From: an uncultured Bacilli bacterium
GTDB lineage: Bacteria > Bacillota_I > Bacilli_A > RF39 > UBA660
Direction: 5' to 3'
Length of the DNA: 56,220 bases
Assembly (NCBI GenBank): GCA_934167695.1
Contig: CAKPLP010000008.1
Coordinates: 1 to 56,220 of the forward strand
Notes under the pieces: model-generated
Told to the model about the DNA's origin: nothing
Seen by the model: only the letters and a program-made list of their open reading frames with translations
Database searches by the model: none
Made by a program: the position numbers and the translations under genes
In this document: positions 1 through 7,213 of the stretch, one piece after another
Layout of the letters: every line of letters begins with the position of its first letter
How positions within the stretch are numbered: the first letter of the stretch is position 1

Positions 1-740
1 CTCATAGCACTATCAAATTTTTCATTTCTTACATTCAAACTATGATTTAATTTTTTAGTCATTTGTTTATATTGTTTTATATTGATATTTTGATTATCAC
101 TACCCTTAATACCTCTTTCTAAATCATAACCTTTATCCACTAGTCTTTTATAATACATATCTTGTAATTGTGATAAGTGTATTTTATCTTTAATATATTC
201 TTTTTTAGTTATAGTGTATCTTTCGGTATTAGTTCTATTATCAAACTTCTTAACTAATGGAACAACAACACAATGAATATGTGGTGTTTTTTCATCTAAA
301 TGAACTACACTATGAAGAACTTGCTCTCTAGTATATCCTAAATCATTATAAACAAATTCCATACATGTGTCTGCCCAATCTTTAATATCATCAATTGTCA
401 TTTCTTTAAAAAATTCAGAAGTTGCAGTAAATAATAATTCATCAGCAACTACATTTCTAGATTTATTAAGCATTTGATTAAAAGTCTTTTTTCTGTCAGC
501 TCTTTCTGCTTTTTGTTTTTCTTCATGTTGTTTTCTATATTCATTTGTAAGGTTATAAAAACCCTTAACATATTTTTCTGTTAAGGGCACTAATTCAATA
601 TTATTTTTACTTAATTCTTGTTTTATATCAGGGTTAGAGTTATATGCTTTCTTTTCCCTTTTGTTATGTGAACCTATTTGCGCTAAATCAGGAATGGTCA
701 TAATAGGTTCACTTCTAAATATTGCATAATTTAAATTCAT
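1..740 (-). CDS. MobV-family (Pre/Mob) relaxase, 3' end beyond window
   Basis: Plasmid mobilization relaxase of the MobV (Pre/Mob) type, which nicks an origin of transfer so that a plasmid or integrated element can be mobilized. I translated about 246 residues; the C-terminus runs off the left edge. The N-terminus begins NYAIFRSEPI and carries the family-typical stretch near residues 22-39. The metal-binding histidine motif HLDEKTPHIH lies at residues 147-156. The ATG at 740 follows the ribosome site GAGAGGA. It lies 40 bases downstream of the reverse transcriptase and probably belongs to the same mobile element. Family assignment is secure; whether the full protein is intact cannot be seen. 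Confidence 0.9.
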   Translation of the reverse strand, partial: MNLNYAIFRSEPIMTIPDLAQIGSHNKREKKAYNSNPDIKQELSKNNIELVPLTEKYVKGFYNLTNEYRKQHEEKQKAERADRKKTFNQMLNKSRNVVADELLFTATSEFFKEMTIDDIKDWADTCMEFVYNDLGYTREQVLHSVVHLDEKTPHIHCVVVPLVKKFDNRTNTERYTITKKEYIKDKIHLSQLQDMYYKRLVDKGYDLERGIKGSDNQNINIKQYKQMTKKLNHSLNVRNEKFDSAM

Positions 741-771
741 ATATCATCCTCTCTTTCTATTTTGGCATAAT

Positions 772-796
772 AAAAGATGTTCAGTGAACATCTTTT
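772..796 (-). terminator. Hairpin between RT and relaxase genes
   Basis: A perfect 11-bp inverted repeat (arms 772-782 and 786-796, 3-base loop) overlaps the RT stop codon. On the minus strand it is followed by only a short T-rich run, so it is a weak intrinsic terminator or an mRNA-stabilising hairpin. It could partly insulate the relaxase from RT transcription. Confidence 0.5.
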
Positions 797-2031
797 ATAT
801 CTCTATTTTTATTTAATAATTTTTGATAACATTTATTTATTTTTCGATTATCAGAAATATTTTTTATATTCCCTTTTTGATAATTTAAATTTTTTTGTTT
901 CTTATTTATTCCTTTCGGAAAATATTCATCATATTCATCAATAAATAAATTATATCGATCATGAACTCTACCTTCCACCATCTGAATATGTTGATAATTT
1001 CCATAAAACTTAAGATATAAATTATATATCTTGTAATATTCATCAATAGAATTAATATTTTTAACTTTATGTTTCAAATACTTATATTGAGTATGAAATT
1101 CAAAATGCTTATTATTAGCAACTCTTGTTTTATTACCATTTATATATACACCTGTAATTTTCTTTACAGATTCCTTTTTGTAGTTATGAACTTTTTGCCT
1201 TTTTATTAACATATCATTACCTTTTATAATACCAAATAACCTATCAATAAATGATTGAGAAATTTTTTTCTTACTACTAAATACAACATCATCTACATAT
1301 ATAGACATTTGGATATCATTATCTCTTGATAAAACATATAAATAATTAAATAAACTATAATTTACAAGATAGGCAAGTGTAGAACTTTGTGATAATCCTT
1401 GTCCCAAACGATAAGTTCCATCATCTGATTTACAAGTTGATAAAACAGAATAAAGCATTGCTATGTCTGGTGATAAATTAAACTTATCTTTAAAAAATAA
1501 ATATAATTTATATTTCGTAACAGATGGATAAAAGTCTTTTAAATCAATTGCAAAAACATATCTATTTCCTATATGAACTTGTGCATTAGTATGATAGGAT
1601 CTTTGCTTTACCGCTGAATGCAAATAAGGAATAATACTTTTTTGTTTAACACCTCTCACTTTTTTATCCAACATAATATTCATTAAAATTTTATTAAACT
1701 TTTTTTGACTTTTCTTTAACCATTCTTGATTAATAGTAACAATTTTTCTATATCTCGTACTATCTTCACCAGTCGGTATTTTAACTACTCTTTCTGACTT
1801 TTCTTTTTCAATATTAAGAAATTCTTTATATTTTTCTTCTTTAGTAAGATTCTTTTTTGCCCATGTTTTTTCAATATAAAACGTATCATAAAAATTATCT
1901 ATTATTTTATCTAAACTTTTTAAATTTATCTCATCTGGAATTTTTAATATTTCTTTAATTATGGATGGTTTGGTCACACCATAAAGTCTAGATTCTTGAA
2001 TTTTTTGTTCTATCAGCTTATCCAAATCCAT
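781..2031 (-). CDS. Retron-like reverse transcriptase
   Basis: A 416-residue reverse transcriptase, which copies RNA into DNA. Visible core: NAQVH at 149-153 (fits the NAxxH signature used for retron RTs), the first catalytic aspartate in AIDLKDF (D163), LGQGLSQSS at 209-217 (the LPQGxxxSP motif with both prolines replaced), the catalytic YVDD at 245-248, and ITG at 292-294 where retron RTs usually have VTG. About 90 residues precede the RT core and a basic tail follows it. No maturase or endonuclease domain is visible, which argues against a group II intron protein. The start overlaps the stop of the small membrane protein upstream and has the ribosome site GAGGTG, suggesting translational coupling. 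A structured leader lies further upstream. RT identity is firm; retron identity is inference, and an abortive-infection or other orphan RT class is possible. Confidence 0.92.
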   Translation of the reverse strand: MDLDKLIEQKIQESRLYGVTKPSIIKEILKIPDEINLKSLDKIIDNFYDTFYIEKTWAKKNLTKEEKYKEFLNIEKEKSERVVKIPTGEDSTRYRKIVTINQEWLKKSQKKFNKILMNIMLDKKVRGVKQKSIIPYLHSAVKQRSYHTNAQVHIGNRYVFAIDLKDFYPSVTKYKLYLFFKDKFNLSPDIAMLYSVLSTCKSDDGTYRLGQGLSQSSTLAYLVNYSLFNYLYVLSRDNDIQMSIYVDDVVFSSKKKISQSFIDRLFGIIKGNDMLIKRQKVHNYKKESVKKITGVYINGNKTRVANNKHFEFHTQYKYLKHKVKNINSIDEYYKIYNLYLKFYGNYQHIQMVEGRVHDRYNLFIDEYDEYFPKGINKKQKNLNYQKGNIKNISDNRKINKCYQKLLNKNRDIKDVH

Positions 2032-2266
2032 ATTTCACCTCATAAAAAACAAAAATTCTATTATTGCAAAAATAATAGAATGACCCGTTCATAATTAATT
2101 CAACAATCTTAACAACGAATTCTAGAAATGTTTGATTAGTAAATAATTTTACTAATTGAATTACAATAAGAACTACTAAAAAGTCTTCTTTTGAAAAACT
2201 ATTTACAAAACTGAACTTCCTGCCAGTTTTTTTGTTCTCATAGACAATTCTATTTTTGTTATCCAT
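2018..2266 (-). CDS. Small membrane protein upstream of RT
   Basis: An 82-residue protein I do not recognise. It has a charged N-terminus of about 25 residues, a hydrophobic helix near 28-42 (FLVVLIVIQLVKLF), a second hydrophobic stretch near 46-60, and an aromatic C-terminus. The ATG at 2266 has an excellent ribosome site, AGAGGAGG. Its last 14 bases overlap the RT start, so the two are probably co-translated. The C-terminal codons are written through a hairpin with a T-rich tail (2044-2081), so a shorter transcript may also arise. By position between a structured RNA and an RT it could be an effector, as membrane proteins are in some retrons, or a holin-like phage remnant. No function is assigned. 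Confidence 0.6.
   Translation of the reverse strand: MDNKNRIVYENKKTGRKFSFVNSFSKEDFLVVLIVIQLVKLFTNQTFLEFVVKIVELIMNGSFYYFCNNRIFVFYEVKYGFG
2044..2081 (-). terminator. Hairpin plus T-tract just upstream of RT start
   Basis: A perfect 11-bp AT-rich stem (arms 2055-2065 and 2071-2081, 5-base loop) is followed on the minus strand by eleven bases that are T except for one G, then by the RT ribosome site. It looks like an intrinsic terminator or attenuator inside the 3' end of the small membrane gene. It could limit RT expression relative to the upstream RNA. Confidence 0.5.
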
Positions 2267-2289
2267 ACTTTTTCCTCCTCTAATAATAT

Positions 2290-2514
2290 ATTACTAGAGG
2301 CCTCATTGACTAAATTGATTGTCAATAGAACAGGCCATCTAGCTATACCATAGTAATATGGGATAGCAACTTATTGAGGTCATTATATTAGTAGTTATCA
2401 CATTATTAGTTGCATTCCTACTAACGATCCCCAATTTAAGGACAGCCATAATAATAGCCAAATAATTGCGAATACTCTAAATGAATACCGAGTAAATCAA
2501 TGAGCTTCGTTGTA
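2290..2514 (-). ncRNA. Structured RNA upstream of the RT operon (retron-like candidate)
   Basis: The transcript from the promoter at 2521-2549 would run about 230 nt before the first gene. Its two ends can pair: 2497-2508 with 2297-2309, eleven base pairs with one mismatch and one bulge, like the a1/a2 stem of a retron msr-msd. Inside, on the minus strand, are a 5-bp TACTC/GAGTA hairpin, a long-range stem in 2360-2432 (GGGAT/ATCCC outside GCAACT/AGTTGC), an alternative 7-bp stem 2388-2394 with 2418-2424, a hairpin at 2343-2366, and a 45-nt hairpin at 2296-2340. The last competes with the end-to-end stem. Pairings were found by eye. It could instead be an attenuator or riboswitch for the small membrane gene. 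Confidence 0.45.
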
Positions 2515-2520
2515 ATTAAT

Positions 2521-2549
2521 ATTATATACCTATTTAATTATTAAATCAA
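2521..2549 (-). promoter_or_regulatory. Promoter of the RT operon
   Basis: On the minus strand, TTGATT (2544-2549) and TATAAT (2521-2526) are separated by 17 bases, a near-consensus housekeeping promoter. Transcription should start near 2514, placing the structured RNA, the small membrane gene and the RT in one transcript. Confidence 0.8.
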
Positions 2550-2575
2550 CGCTTTAACCATAATTTTCAAATATA

Positions 2576-2599
2576 AAAGTACTTAATTATAAGTACCTT
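2576..2599 (-). terminator. Terminator after the amidase remnant
   Basis: On the minus strand a 10-bp stem (arms 2590-2599 and 2576-2585, one G-U pair, 4-base loop) is followed by a T-rich tail. It lies about 50 bases after the stop of the amidase remnant and just before the RT-operon promoter, so it probably ends the ylmH transcript. Confidence 0.6.
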
Positions 2600-2650
2600 A
2601 AATTCTTGTATTTACTAACATTTATAGTCATTTCTTGATTTTTGGATTTT

Positions 2651-2707
2651 TCAGTATCCTCCATGTCCCGCATCAACTACTACACCTATAGCTTTTCTTT
2701 CGTCCAT
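2651..2707 (-). pseudogene. 5' remnant of an N-acetylmuramoyl-L-alanine amidase gene
   Basis: An ATG at 2707 with the ribosome site AGAGGTG opens an 18-codon frame reading MDERKAIGVVVDAGHGGY, then TGA. The DAGHGG stretch, with its zinc-binding histidine, is the N-terminal signature of Amidase_3 (AmiC/CwlD-type) cell-wall amidases. The family normally continues for well over 150 residues; none of that follows in any frame that I can see. The frame therefore looks like the stub of a gene cut by an insertion or deletion. It sits directly downstream of ylmH and beside the probable mobile element. Confidence 0.65.
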
Positions 2708-2761
2708 ATAATTCACCTCTAATATAGGTTATGTATTACTTAAGCGTTTGTCACTTTTATT

Positions 2762-3445
2762 TTAAATATATTTATTTATCTCTAAAGTATATTTATTATT
2801 TTTATTTAGTTGAATATTTATAAGTTTAAACTTTCCAATTTTTCTTATTGAAAAAACATCTCCTTCTTTTAATAGTACTACTTTGCTTTTTAATAACTCA
2901 TAATTTAGAATTACCATTTTATCCTTAATTAATTCATTTGCTACTGCTCTACTAGTGGGAATAAGTTTTGATATTATATTGTCTATTCTTAATGAATTAA
3001 CATTTACTTTTATACTTTTAAATTTTAACTTATAATTACTTATGCTCTCTAAATCTGCTTCTACTAATTCAACCTTTTTATTACCAATATAATTGAGGTT
3101 TTCTATTAAATAATTTTTTAATGATTCTAATACTAAAATATAATATTTATCACTGATCACTATCTCTCCAAAAAATGAATCATTTATATTATGACTAAAT
3201 AACGCTCCTAAAATTTCCCTATGAGTTAATATTGAAGAAGTTTTTATTTCAATTAAACTTACTCCTATATTAGAAGTATAAATTATATTTTTTTCTGATT
3301 CTATATATGGTTTAAATATTTTATAATCAATATTTTTTTTATTTAATGCATTTTGGACATATTTAACTTCATTTGGATTTAAAAATAGAGTATTTTCTCC
3401 CCTTATTACTTTTTCTATTTGGTTTTTTAAACTAAATTGTTCCAT
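2762..3445 (-). CDS. ylmH: YlmH-family S4-domain RNA-binding protein
   Basis: 227-residue protein with the two-part YlmH layout. The N-terminal and middle region contains THREILGALF (74-83) and GEIVI (93-97), both typical of the family. The C-terminal S4 RNA-binding domain spans about 151-207 (SLRIDNIISKLIPTSRAVAN through KEGDVFSIRKIGKFKL). YlmH is usually encoded with division genes in Firmicutes and binds RNA; a role at stalled 50S subunits in ribosome quality control has been proposed for it. Here it follows yfcE by 20 bases, outside the usual division-gene cluster. The start has the ribosome site AAAGAGG. Confidence 0.85.
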   Translation of the reverse strand: MEQFSLKNQIEKVIRGENTLFLNPNEVKYVQNALNKKNIDYKIFKPYIESEKNIIYTSNIGVSLIEIKTSSILTHREILGALFSHNINDSFFGEIVISDKYYILVLESLKNYLIENLNYIGNKKVELVEADLESISNYKLKFKSIKVNVNSLRIDNIISKLIPTSRAVANELIKDKMVILNYELLKSKVVLLKEGDVFSIRKIGKFKLINIQLNKNNKYTLEINKYI

Positions 3446-3465
3446 GTATACCTCTTTGTAAAGAA

Positions 3466-4005
3466 TTATATCTCAATATAATCGATGATATGATTATCTA
3501 TTAAAGAGTATATTGTGAACTTTTTATTTTCATAGATTGTGTAACTTGGTCCTAAATCATTTCTTGGTAATGAGATAGAACCTGTATTAATATAAATCAT
3601 ATCTGATTCTTTTTTTATATATGGAATATGTTCATGTCCATATATTAACACACCATTTGTTAATATATCATTCTTCAAGTAACGATATTTATCACCATGA
3701 GTAATATAAATATTAATATCATCTATATTTAGCAAGGCAACATTTTCAAAAATTGGAAATGGGCTTTTAGTTATATCTACCTGCGAATCACAGTTACCAC
3801 GCATTACTATTAAATTATCTTTATATTTATTTAAAAATTCTCTTACTGTGAAAACATCAACTGTTGAGTTTATTTTGTTAAATCCTGTATAGTATAAATC
3901 CCCTAATACTATTAATTTATTAATTTTTTCTGTTTCTATAATTTTTGATATTTTATTTAAATTATCAACTATACCATGTATGTCTGATATAAATAATATT
4001 TTCAT
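3466..4005 (-). CDS. yfcE: YfcE/MJ0936-family metallophosphodiesterase
   Basis: 179-residue calcineurin-like phosphodiesterase, normal length for YfcE. All metal-site motifs are present in order: SDIHG (7-11), GD (35-36), GNCD (70-73), HG (103-104), GHEH (123-126) and NTGS (140-143). Members hydrolyse phosphodiesters in vitro; the cellular substrate is generally unknown. No signal peptide, so cytosolic. It lies between ylmH and an HtrA protease on the same strand, with a terminator-like hairpin before it. Confidence 0.88.
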   Translation of the reverse strand: MKILFISDIHGIVDNLNKISKIIETEKINKLIVLGDLYYTGFNKINSTVDVFTVREFLNKYKDNLIVMRGNCDSQVDITKSPFPIFENVALLNIDDINIYITHGDKYRYLKNDILTNGVLIYGHEHIPYIKKESDMIYINTGSISLPRNDLGPSYTIYENKKFTIYSLIDNHIIDYIEI

Positions 4006-4023
4006 AAATATTTTCCTTTCTAA

Positions 4024-4049
4024 TAAGAAAAGAAGTTATTTCAACTTCT
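4024..4049 (-). terminator. Terminator-like hairpin after htrA
   Basis: The 7-bp stem AGAAGTT/AACTTCT (4031-4037 with 4043-4049, 5-base loop) is followed on the minus strand by TTTCTT. It lies between the HtrA stop and the yfcE ribosome site and could reduce read-through into yfcE. Confidence 0.55.
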
Positions 4050-4053
4050 CCTG

Positions 4054-5160
4054 TTAGTTATTACTTTTTGATAATGTTACTTTAGTTTTATATTGTTTAT
4101 TATCTCTAATATATGTAACTTCTATAGTTTCATTTGGAGTATACTTATATAGTTCATATCTTAGGTAAGCAATATTATTAACCTTTTCACCATTTATTTC
4201 TGTTATTATATCTCCTGCTTTTAAGTTTGATTTACTTGCTCCGGAATTTTCTGTTATACTTACTACTACTACACCTGATTTTATATTAGATGAAACACTA
4301 ATATTATTTCTATAAAGTGCAGATGTATCAGTTACATTTAGCATTGATATTCCAAGTACAGGCCAATCTATTGAATTACCCTTTTCAAGAGCCTCTACAT
4401 GATTCATAGCATATTCTATTGGGATAGCAAATCCCATTCCTTCTATTTCTTCTTGAACAAGTTTCATAGAGTTAATTCCTATTACTTCTCCATTTATATT
4501 TAAAAGTGGTCCCCCACTATTACCGGGGTTAATAGCTGCATCTGTTTGTAATACTTTCATAACATAATCTTCTGTTGTATTATTTCCTATACTTACACTT
4601 ACCATTCTATCTTTTCCTGATAAAATTCCACTTGTTACAGTACCTCTATATTCATATCCAAGGGGTGAACCAATAGTAAAGACAGTATCTCCTACTGAAC
4701 TTGATGATGAGTCTCCTATTTCAGCTACTGCTTTTACTTTATTTTTAGGAATTCTCATTACGGCTAAATCTAGGTATTGATCACTTCCTAAAAGTGTAGC
4801 TTCTACTTCTTCATCATCTGACATTATTAAAACTATTTTATCAGTACTATCTATTACATGTTGGTTAGTCATAATATAACCGTATTTATTATCAGTTTTA
4901 TAAATAAAACCTGTTCCTGTTGAACTTACTTGATTATTTTGATAACCTTCTATCATTACAACAGCATCTTTTACTTTATTTACAGCCTCACTAATACTAT
5001 TTTTTTCGACAATGGTGGTTGATTTTTTTGTAATATTGGTACTAGAAAGTAAATCTGTATAATTTAATATTAAATAAATTCCTAGTACTCCTATTATTAC
5101 TCCTATTAAAATATAAATATATTTTTGTTTAACATTTTTATTCTTCGTCACTATCAGCAT
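4054..5160 (-). CDS. htrA: HtrA/DegP-like membrane-anchored serine protease
   Basis: About 368-residue trypsin-like quality-control protease. One N-terminal transmembrane helix (about 14-33) anchors it with the protease outside the membrane. The catalytic triad is visible: H101 (TNQHVI), D131 (YLDLAV) and S215 (NPGNSGGP). One PDZ domain follows, about residues 270-360, with GDIITEINGEKV. The start is uncertain: AAAGGAG ends only two bases before the ATG at 5160, a TTG lies at 5172 and a GTG at 5151 has a more usual spacing. The beginning overlaps the end of the Abi_2 gene, so translation is probably coupled. Envelope stress role is inferred from the family. Confidence 0.9.
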   Translation of the reverse strand: MLIVTKNKNVKQKYIYILIGVIIGVLGIYLILNYTDLLSSTNITKKSTTIVEKNSISEAVNKVKDAVVMIEGYQNNQVSSTGTGFIYKTDNKYGYIMTNQHVIDSTDKIVLIMSDDEEVEATLLGSDQYLDLAVMRIPKNKVKAVAEIGDSSSSSVGDTVFTIGSPLGYEYRGTVTSGILSGKDRMVSVSIGNNTTEDYVMKVLQTDAAINPGNSGGPLLNINGEVIGINSMKLVQEEIEGMGFAIPIEYAMNHVEALEKGNSIDWPVLGISMLNVTDTSALYRNNISVSSNIKSGVVVVSITENSGASKSNLKAGDIITEINGEKVNNIAYLRYELYKYTPNETIEVTYIRDNKQYKTKVTLSKSNN

Positions 5161-6097
5161 AACTCCTTTCAATATCTTTTAATTCATCCCAATTTTTTGG
5201 AAAGCCCATTTTATTTAAAACTTTTTCCACAGAAATTGTTGATAAGTTATAATCTAATGTATCAACAGCATTTTCTATTTCAATCATCATTCCTTTAAAT
5301 TCATCATTTTTTAGCATATCTTTCATTATAATAATTAGTGCTAATAAATCGTTCTTTCCATATATATATCCATCCTCTGTTTTAGGAATATTCAGTAATT
5401 GATGGTATATATTATCATCAATTTCCTTTTGAGTCCTATTATCAAATAATATGTCTTCATGTGCACATAAATTACGATAATTAGCAAGAATTGGAAGATA
5501 AGTTATTAAAGTTTCTGGTTTTAAATGATATATTTTTGCAATTTGATCTTGATCTTCTTCTTTTAGAATAGAATAGGTTTCACTGACTATACCAAACGAT
5601 AGTACCTTAACTAAAATCCATAATGGAATATAACCATAATTACTAACATAATGTGAAGTAGCAGTATGTTCTCTTCCATTAATTCTTATTTGCCTTTTCA
5701 TTTTATTTATTAAGTCTTTTACTTGACGTTTTTTTTCACGGTTATTAGTAAAATTTTTTTCTTTTAAATAATCTTTCTCTTTATAACCATACTTTTTGGA
5801 TAATTGATAAGATGTTATAGACTTTAAGTTATTTTCAATTATTAAAAGGTTTTTAAAAAGAATTGTTCTTAAGGTTCTATCAAATAAAAATAGGCTATAT
5901 AATTCTTCGAATTTAGTATTTGGTAAAAATCTTTTATCACCTTGTTCTTCCATGAATAGATGCCTATATCCATTTAGGAAAAAATAATTTTCTCTTAATA
6001 GAACTTCTTTAGCATATTCCTCATCAGTAATAATTAGTCCTTTATATTTCATTATTTCTATTTGTTCATCTAAATTTTTAAATCGCTTTTCTATCAT
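5138..6097 (-). CDS. Abi_2 (AbiD/AbiF-like) family protein
   Basis: 319-residue protein of the Abi_2 family, first known from lactococcal phage-resistance systems. The N-terminus has the family pattern of a loop-helix start (LDEQIEIMKYKGLIITDEEY) and NYFFLNGYRH at 38-46. RNLCAH at 208-213 fits the R-x4-H signature of HEPN-like RNases, which suggests RNA cleavage on phage infection or stress. It is the first gene of a minus-strand run with htrA, yfcE and ylmH, an unusual setting for a defence gene. An extended -10 promoter lies directly upstream. Family call is firm; a defence function is inference. Confidence 0.85.
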   Translation of the reverse strand: MIEKRFKNLDEQIEIMKYKGLIITDEEYAKEVLLRENYFFLNGYRHLFMEEQGDKRFLPNTKFEELYSLFLFDRTLRTILFKNLLIIENNLKSITSYQLSKKYGYKEKDYLKEKNFTNNREKKRQVKDLINKMKRQIRINGREHTATSHYVSNYGYIPLWILVKVLSFGIVSETYSILKEEDQDQIAKIYHLKPETLITYLPILANYRNLCAHEDILFDNRTQKEIDDNIYHQLLNIPKTEDGYIYGKNDLLALIIIMKDMLKNDEFKGMMIEIENAVDTLDYNLSTISVEKVLNKMGFPKNWDELKDIERSYADSDEE

Positions 6098-6112
6098 AAT
6101 CTCACCTATTTC

Positions 6113-6121
6113 ATTATAGCA
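6113..6121 (-). promoter_or_regulatory. Extended -10 promoter of the Abi_2-htrA run
   Basis: The minus strand reads TGCTATAAT, an extended -10 element, about 20 bases before the ATG at 6097. No clear -35 is visible, as is usual with this type. It faces away from the plus-strand promoter at 6163-6171. Confidence 0.6.
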
Positions 6122-6162
6122 TACATTTTAAAGCAGAAGTATGAAAAATATGTGAATTATTA

Positions 6163-6171
6163 TGATATAAT
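6163..6171 (+). promoter_or_regulatory. Extended -10 promoter of the phospholipase-like gene
   Basis: The plus strand reads TGATATAAT (TGnTATAAT) with no strong -35. The predicted start is only about 13 bases before the ATG at 6191, leaving a leader that is little more than the ribosome site AAAGGTGGTG. Confidence 0.6.
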
Positions 6172-6190
6172 TTTAAAAGGTGGTGATTCT

Positions 6191-7168
6191 ATGCCTGCAA
6201 CTGTTACACACGCATTTTTTGCTATTGACGTTTATCAAAATTTAAGAAAAAGTGATAAATTACTAGTAAATAAAGAATTTAATCGTCTTAAGATGTTTGG
6301 TCAAAGTACAGATTCAATTATGTTTTATAATATTGAAAGTTTGAAAAAAGGGAAAAAATTACGTCAATTTCAAAATTTTTTTCATACAAATTATAGTCAA
6401 AAGTTTTTTGTAAAATTGTGTAAAACTATTAAATTACAGAATCTTCAAAATGATCAAGATGTTTTGGCATTTTTATATGGTTTTATATGCCATTATGTTC
6501 TTGATAGTATAGTTCATCCTTTTGTAGTATATAAAACTGGTGTTATGGATAAGAGTGATAAAACAACTTTTAAATATAATAATTTACATTCTTATATGGA
6601 AACTTATATAGATAATTATATGATTTTACAAAAAACTAATCATAAACCATATAATTTTAGATTAGATAAGTTTTGTTTTGATACTAGATGTTTTAGTAAC
6701 TCTCTTAATAATGTAATTGATGTTGTATTTGATGATGTATTTAATATTAAAAATATGTCTAAAATATACTATAAGTCTTTAAAACAAATGAAATCTTTTT
6801 TAAGAAAATATCGTTATGATAGATTTGGAATTAAAAAAATTGGTTATAGGGGTATTGATTTATTTACTAGTAAATCTTTTTTCAAATTTGATGTTTTATC
6901 ATATCATTATTTTCCTGATAATAAAAAATATTTTTTAAATACTAATCATAATATTTGGTATAATCCTATTAATCATAATATTAGTAGTAATGATAGTTTT
7001 GATGATTTATATAAAAAGTCTATTAAAGAGGCAGTATATATAATTAAATGTGTTAATGATTATTTTAATGATAAGAATATTGTATTAGAAGAAGTATTTA
7101 CAAATAAGAGTTATTTAAGTGGACTTGATTGTAATGTTCCATTAAATTATAAAAAATTTGAATTTTAA
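6191..7168 (+). CDS. Zinc-dependent phospholipase C-like protein
   Basis: 325-residue protein of the zinc-dependent phospholipase C fold. Candidate zinc ligands sit in the family order: H7 (THAFF), D41 (GQSTDSIMFY), H65, H101/D105/H109 in HYVLDSIVHP, then H133 and E137 (HSYMETYID). No signal peptide is visible, unlike secreted toxins such as alpha-toxin, so the protein is probably cytosolic and its substrate is unknown. The ATG at 6191 is chosen because the ribosome site AAAGGTGG precedes it; the upstream in-frame ATG lies within the promoter. It is followed 45 bases later by the SpoIID-like gene, probably in one transcript. Confidence 0.8.
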   Translation: MPATVTHAFFAIDVYQNLRKSDKLLVNKEFNRLKMFGQSTDSIMFYNIESLKKGKKLRQFQNFFHTNYSQKFFVKLCKTIKLQNLQNDQDVLAFLYGFICHYVLDSIVHPFVVYKTGVMDKSDKTTFKYNNLHSYMETYIDNYMILQKTNHKPYNFRLDKFCFDTRCFSNSLNNVIDVVFDDVFNIKNMSKIYYKSLKQMKSFLRKYRYDRFGIKKIGYRGIDLFTSKSFFKFDVLSYHYFPDNKKYFLNTNHNIWYNPINHNISSNDSFDDLYKKSIKEAVYIIKCVNDYFNDKNIVLEEVFTNKSYLSGLDCNVPLNYKKFEF

Positions 7169-7213
7169 GTATAACTTTTATTAAAAATATCCATAGTATT
7201 ATTAGGTGATACT

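Noticed and set aside
781..2031. RT as part of a diversity-generating retroelement
   Set aside because: The fourth RT motif keeps QG-x3-S rather than the DGR pattern, and I saw no template/variable repeat pair or variable target gene nearby.
781..2031. RT as a group II intron protein
   Set aside because: No maturase or HNH domain is visible and no domain V-like intron end is seen around it.
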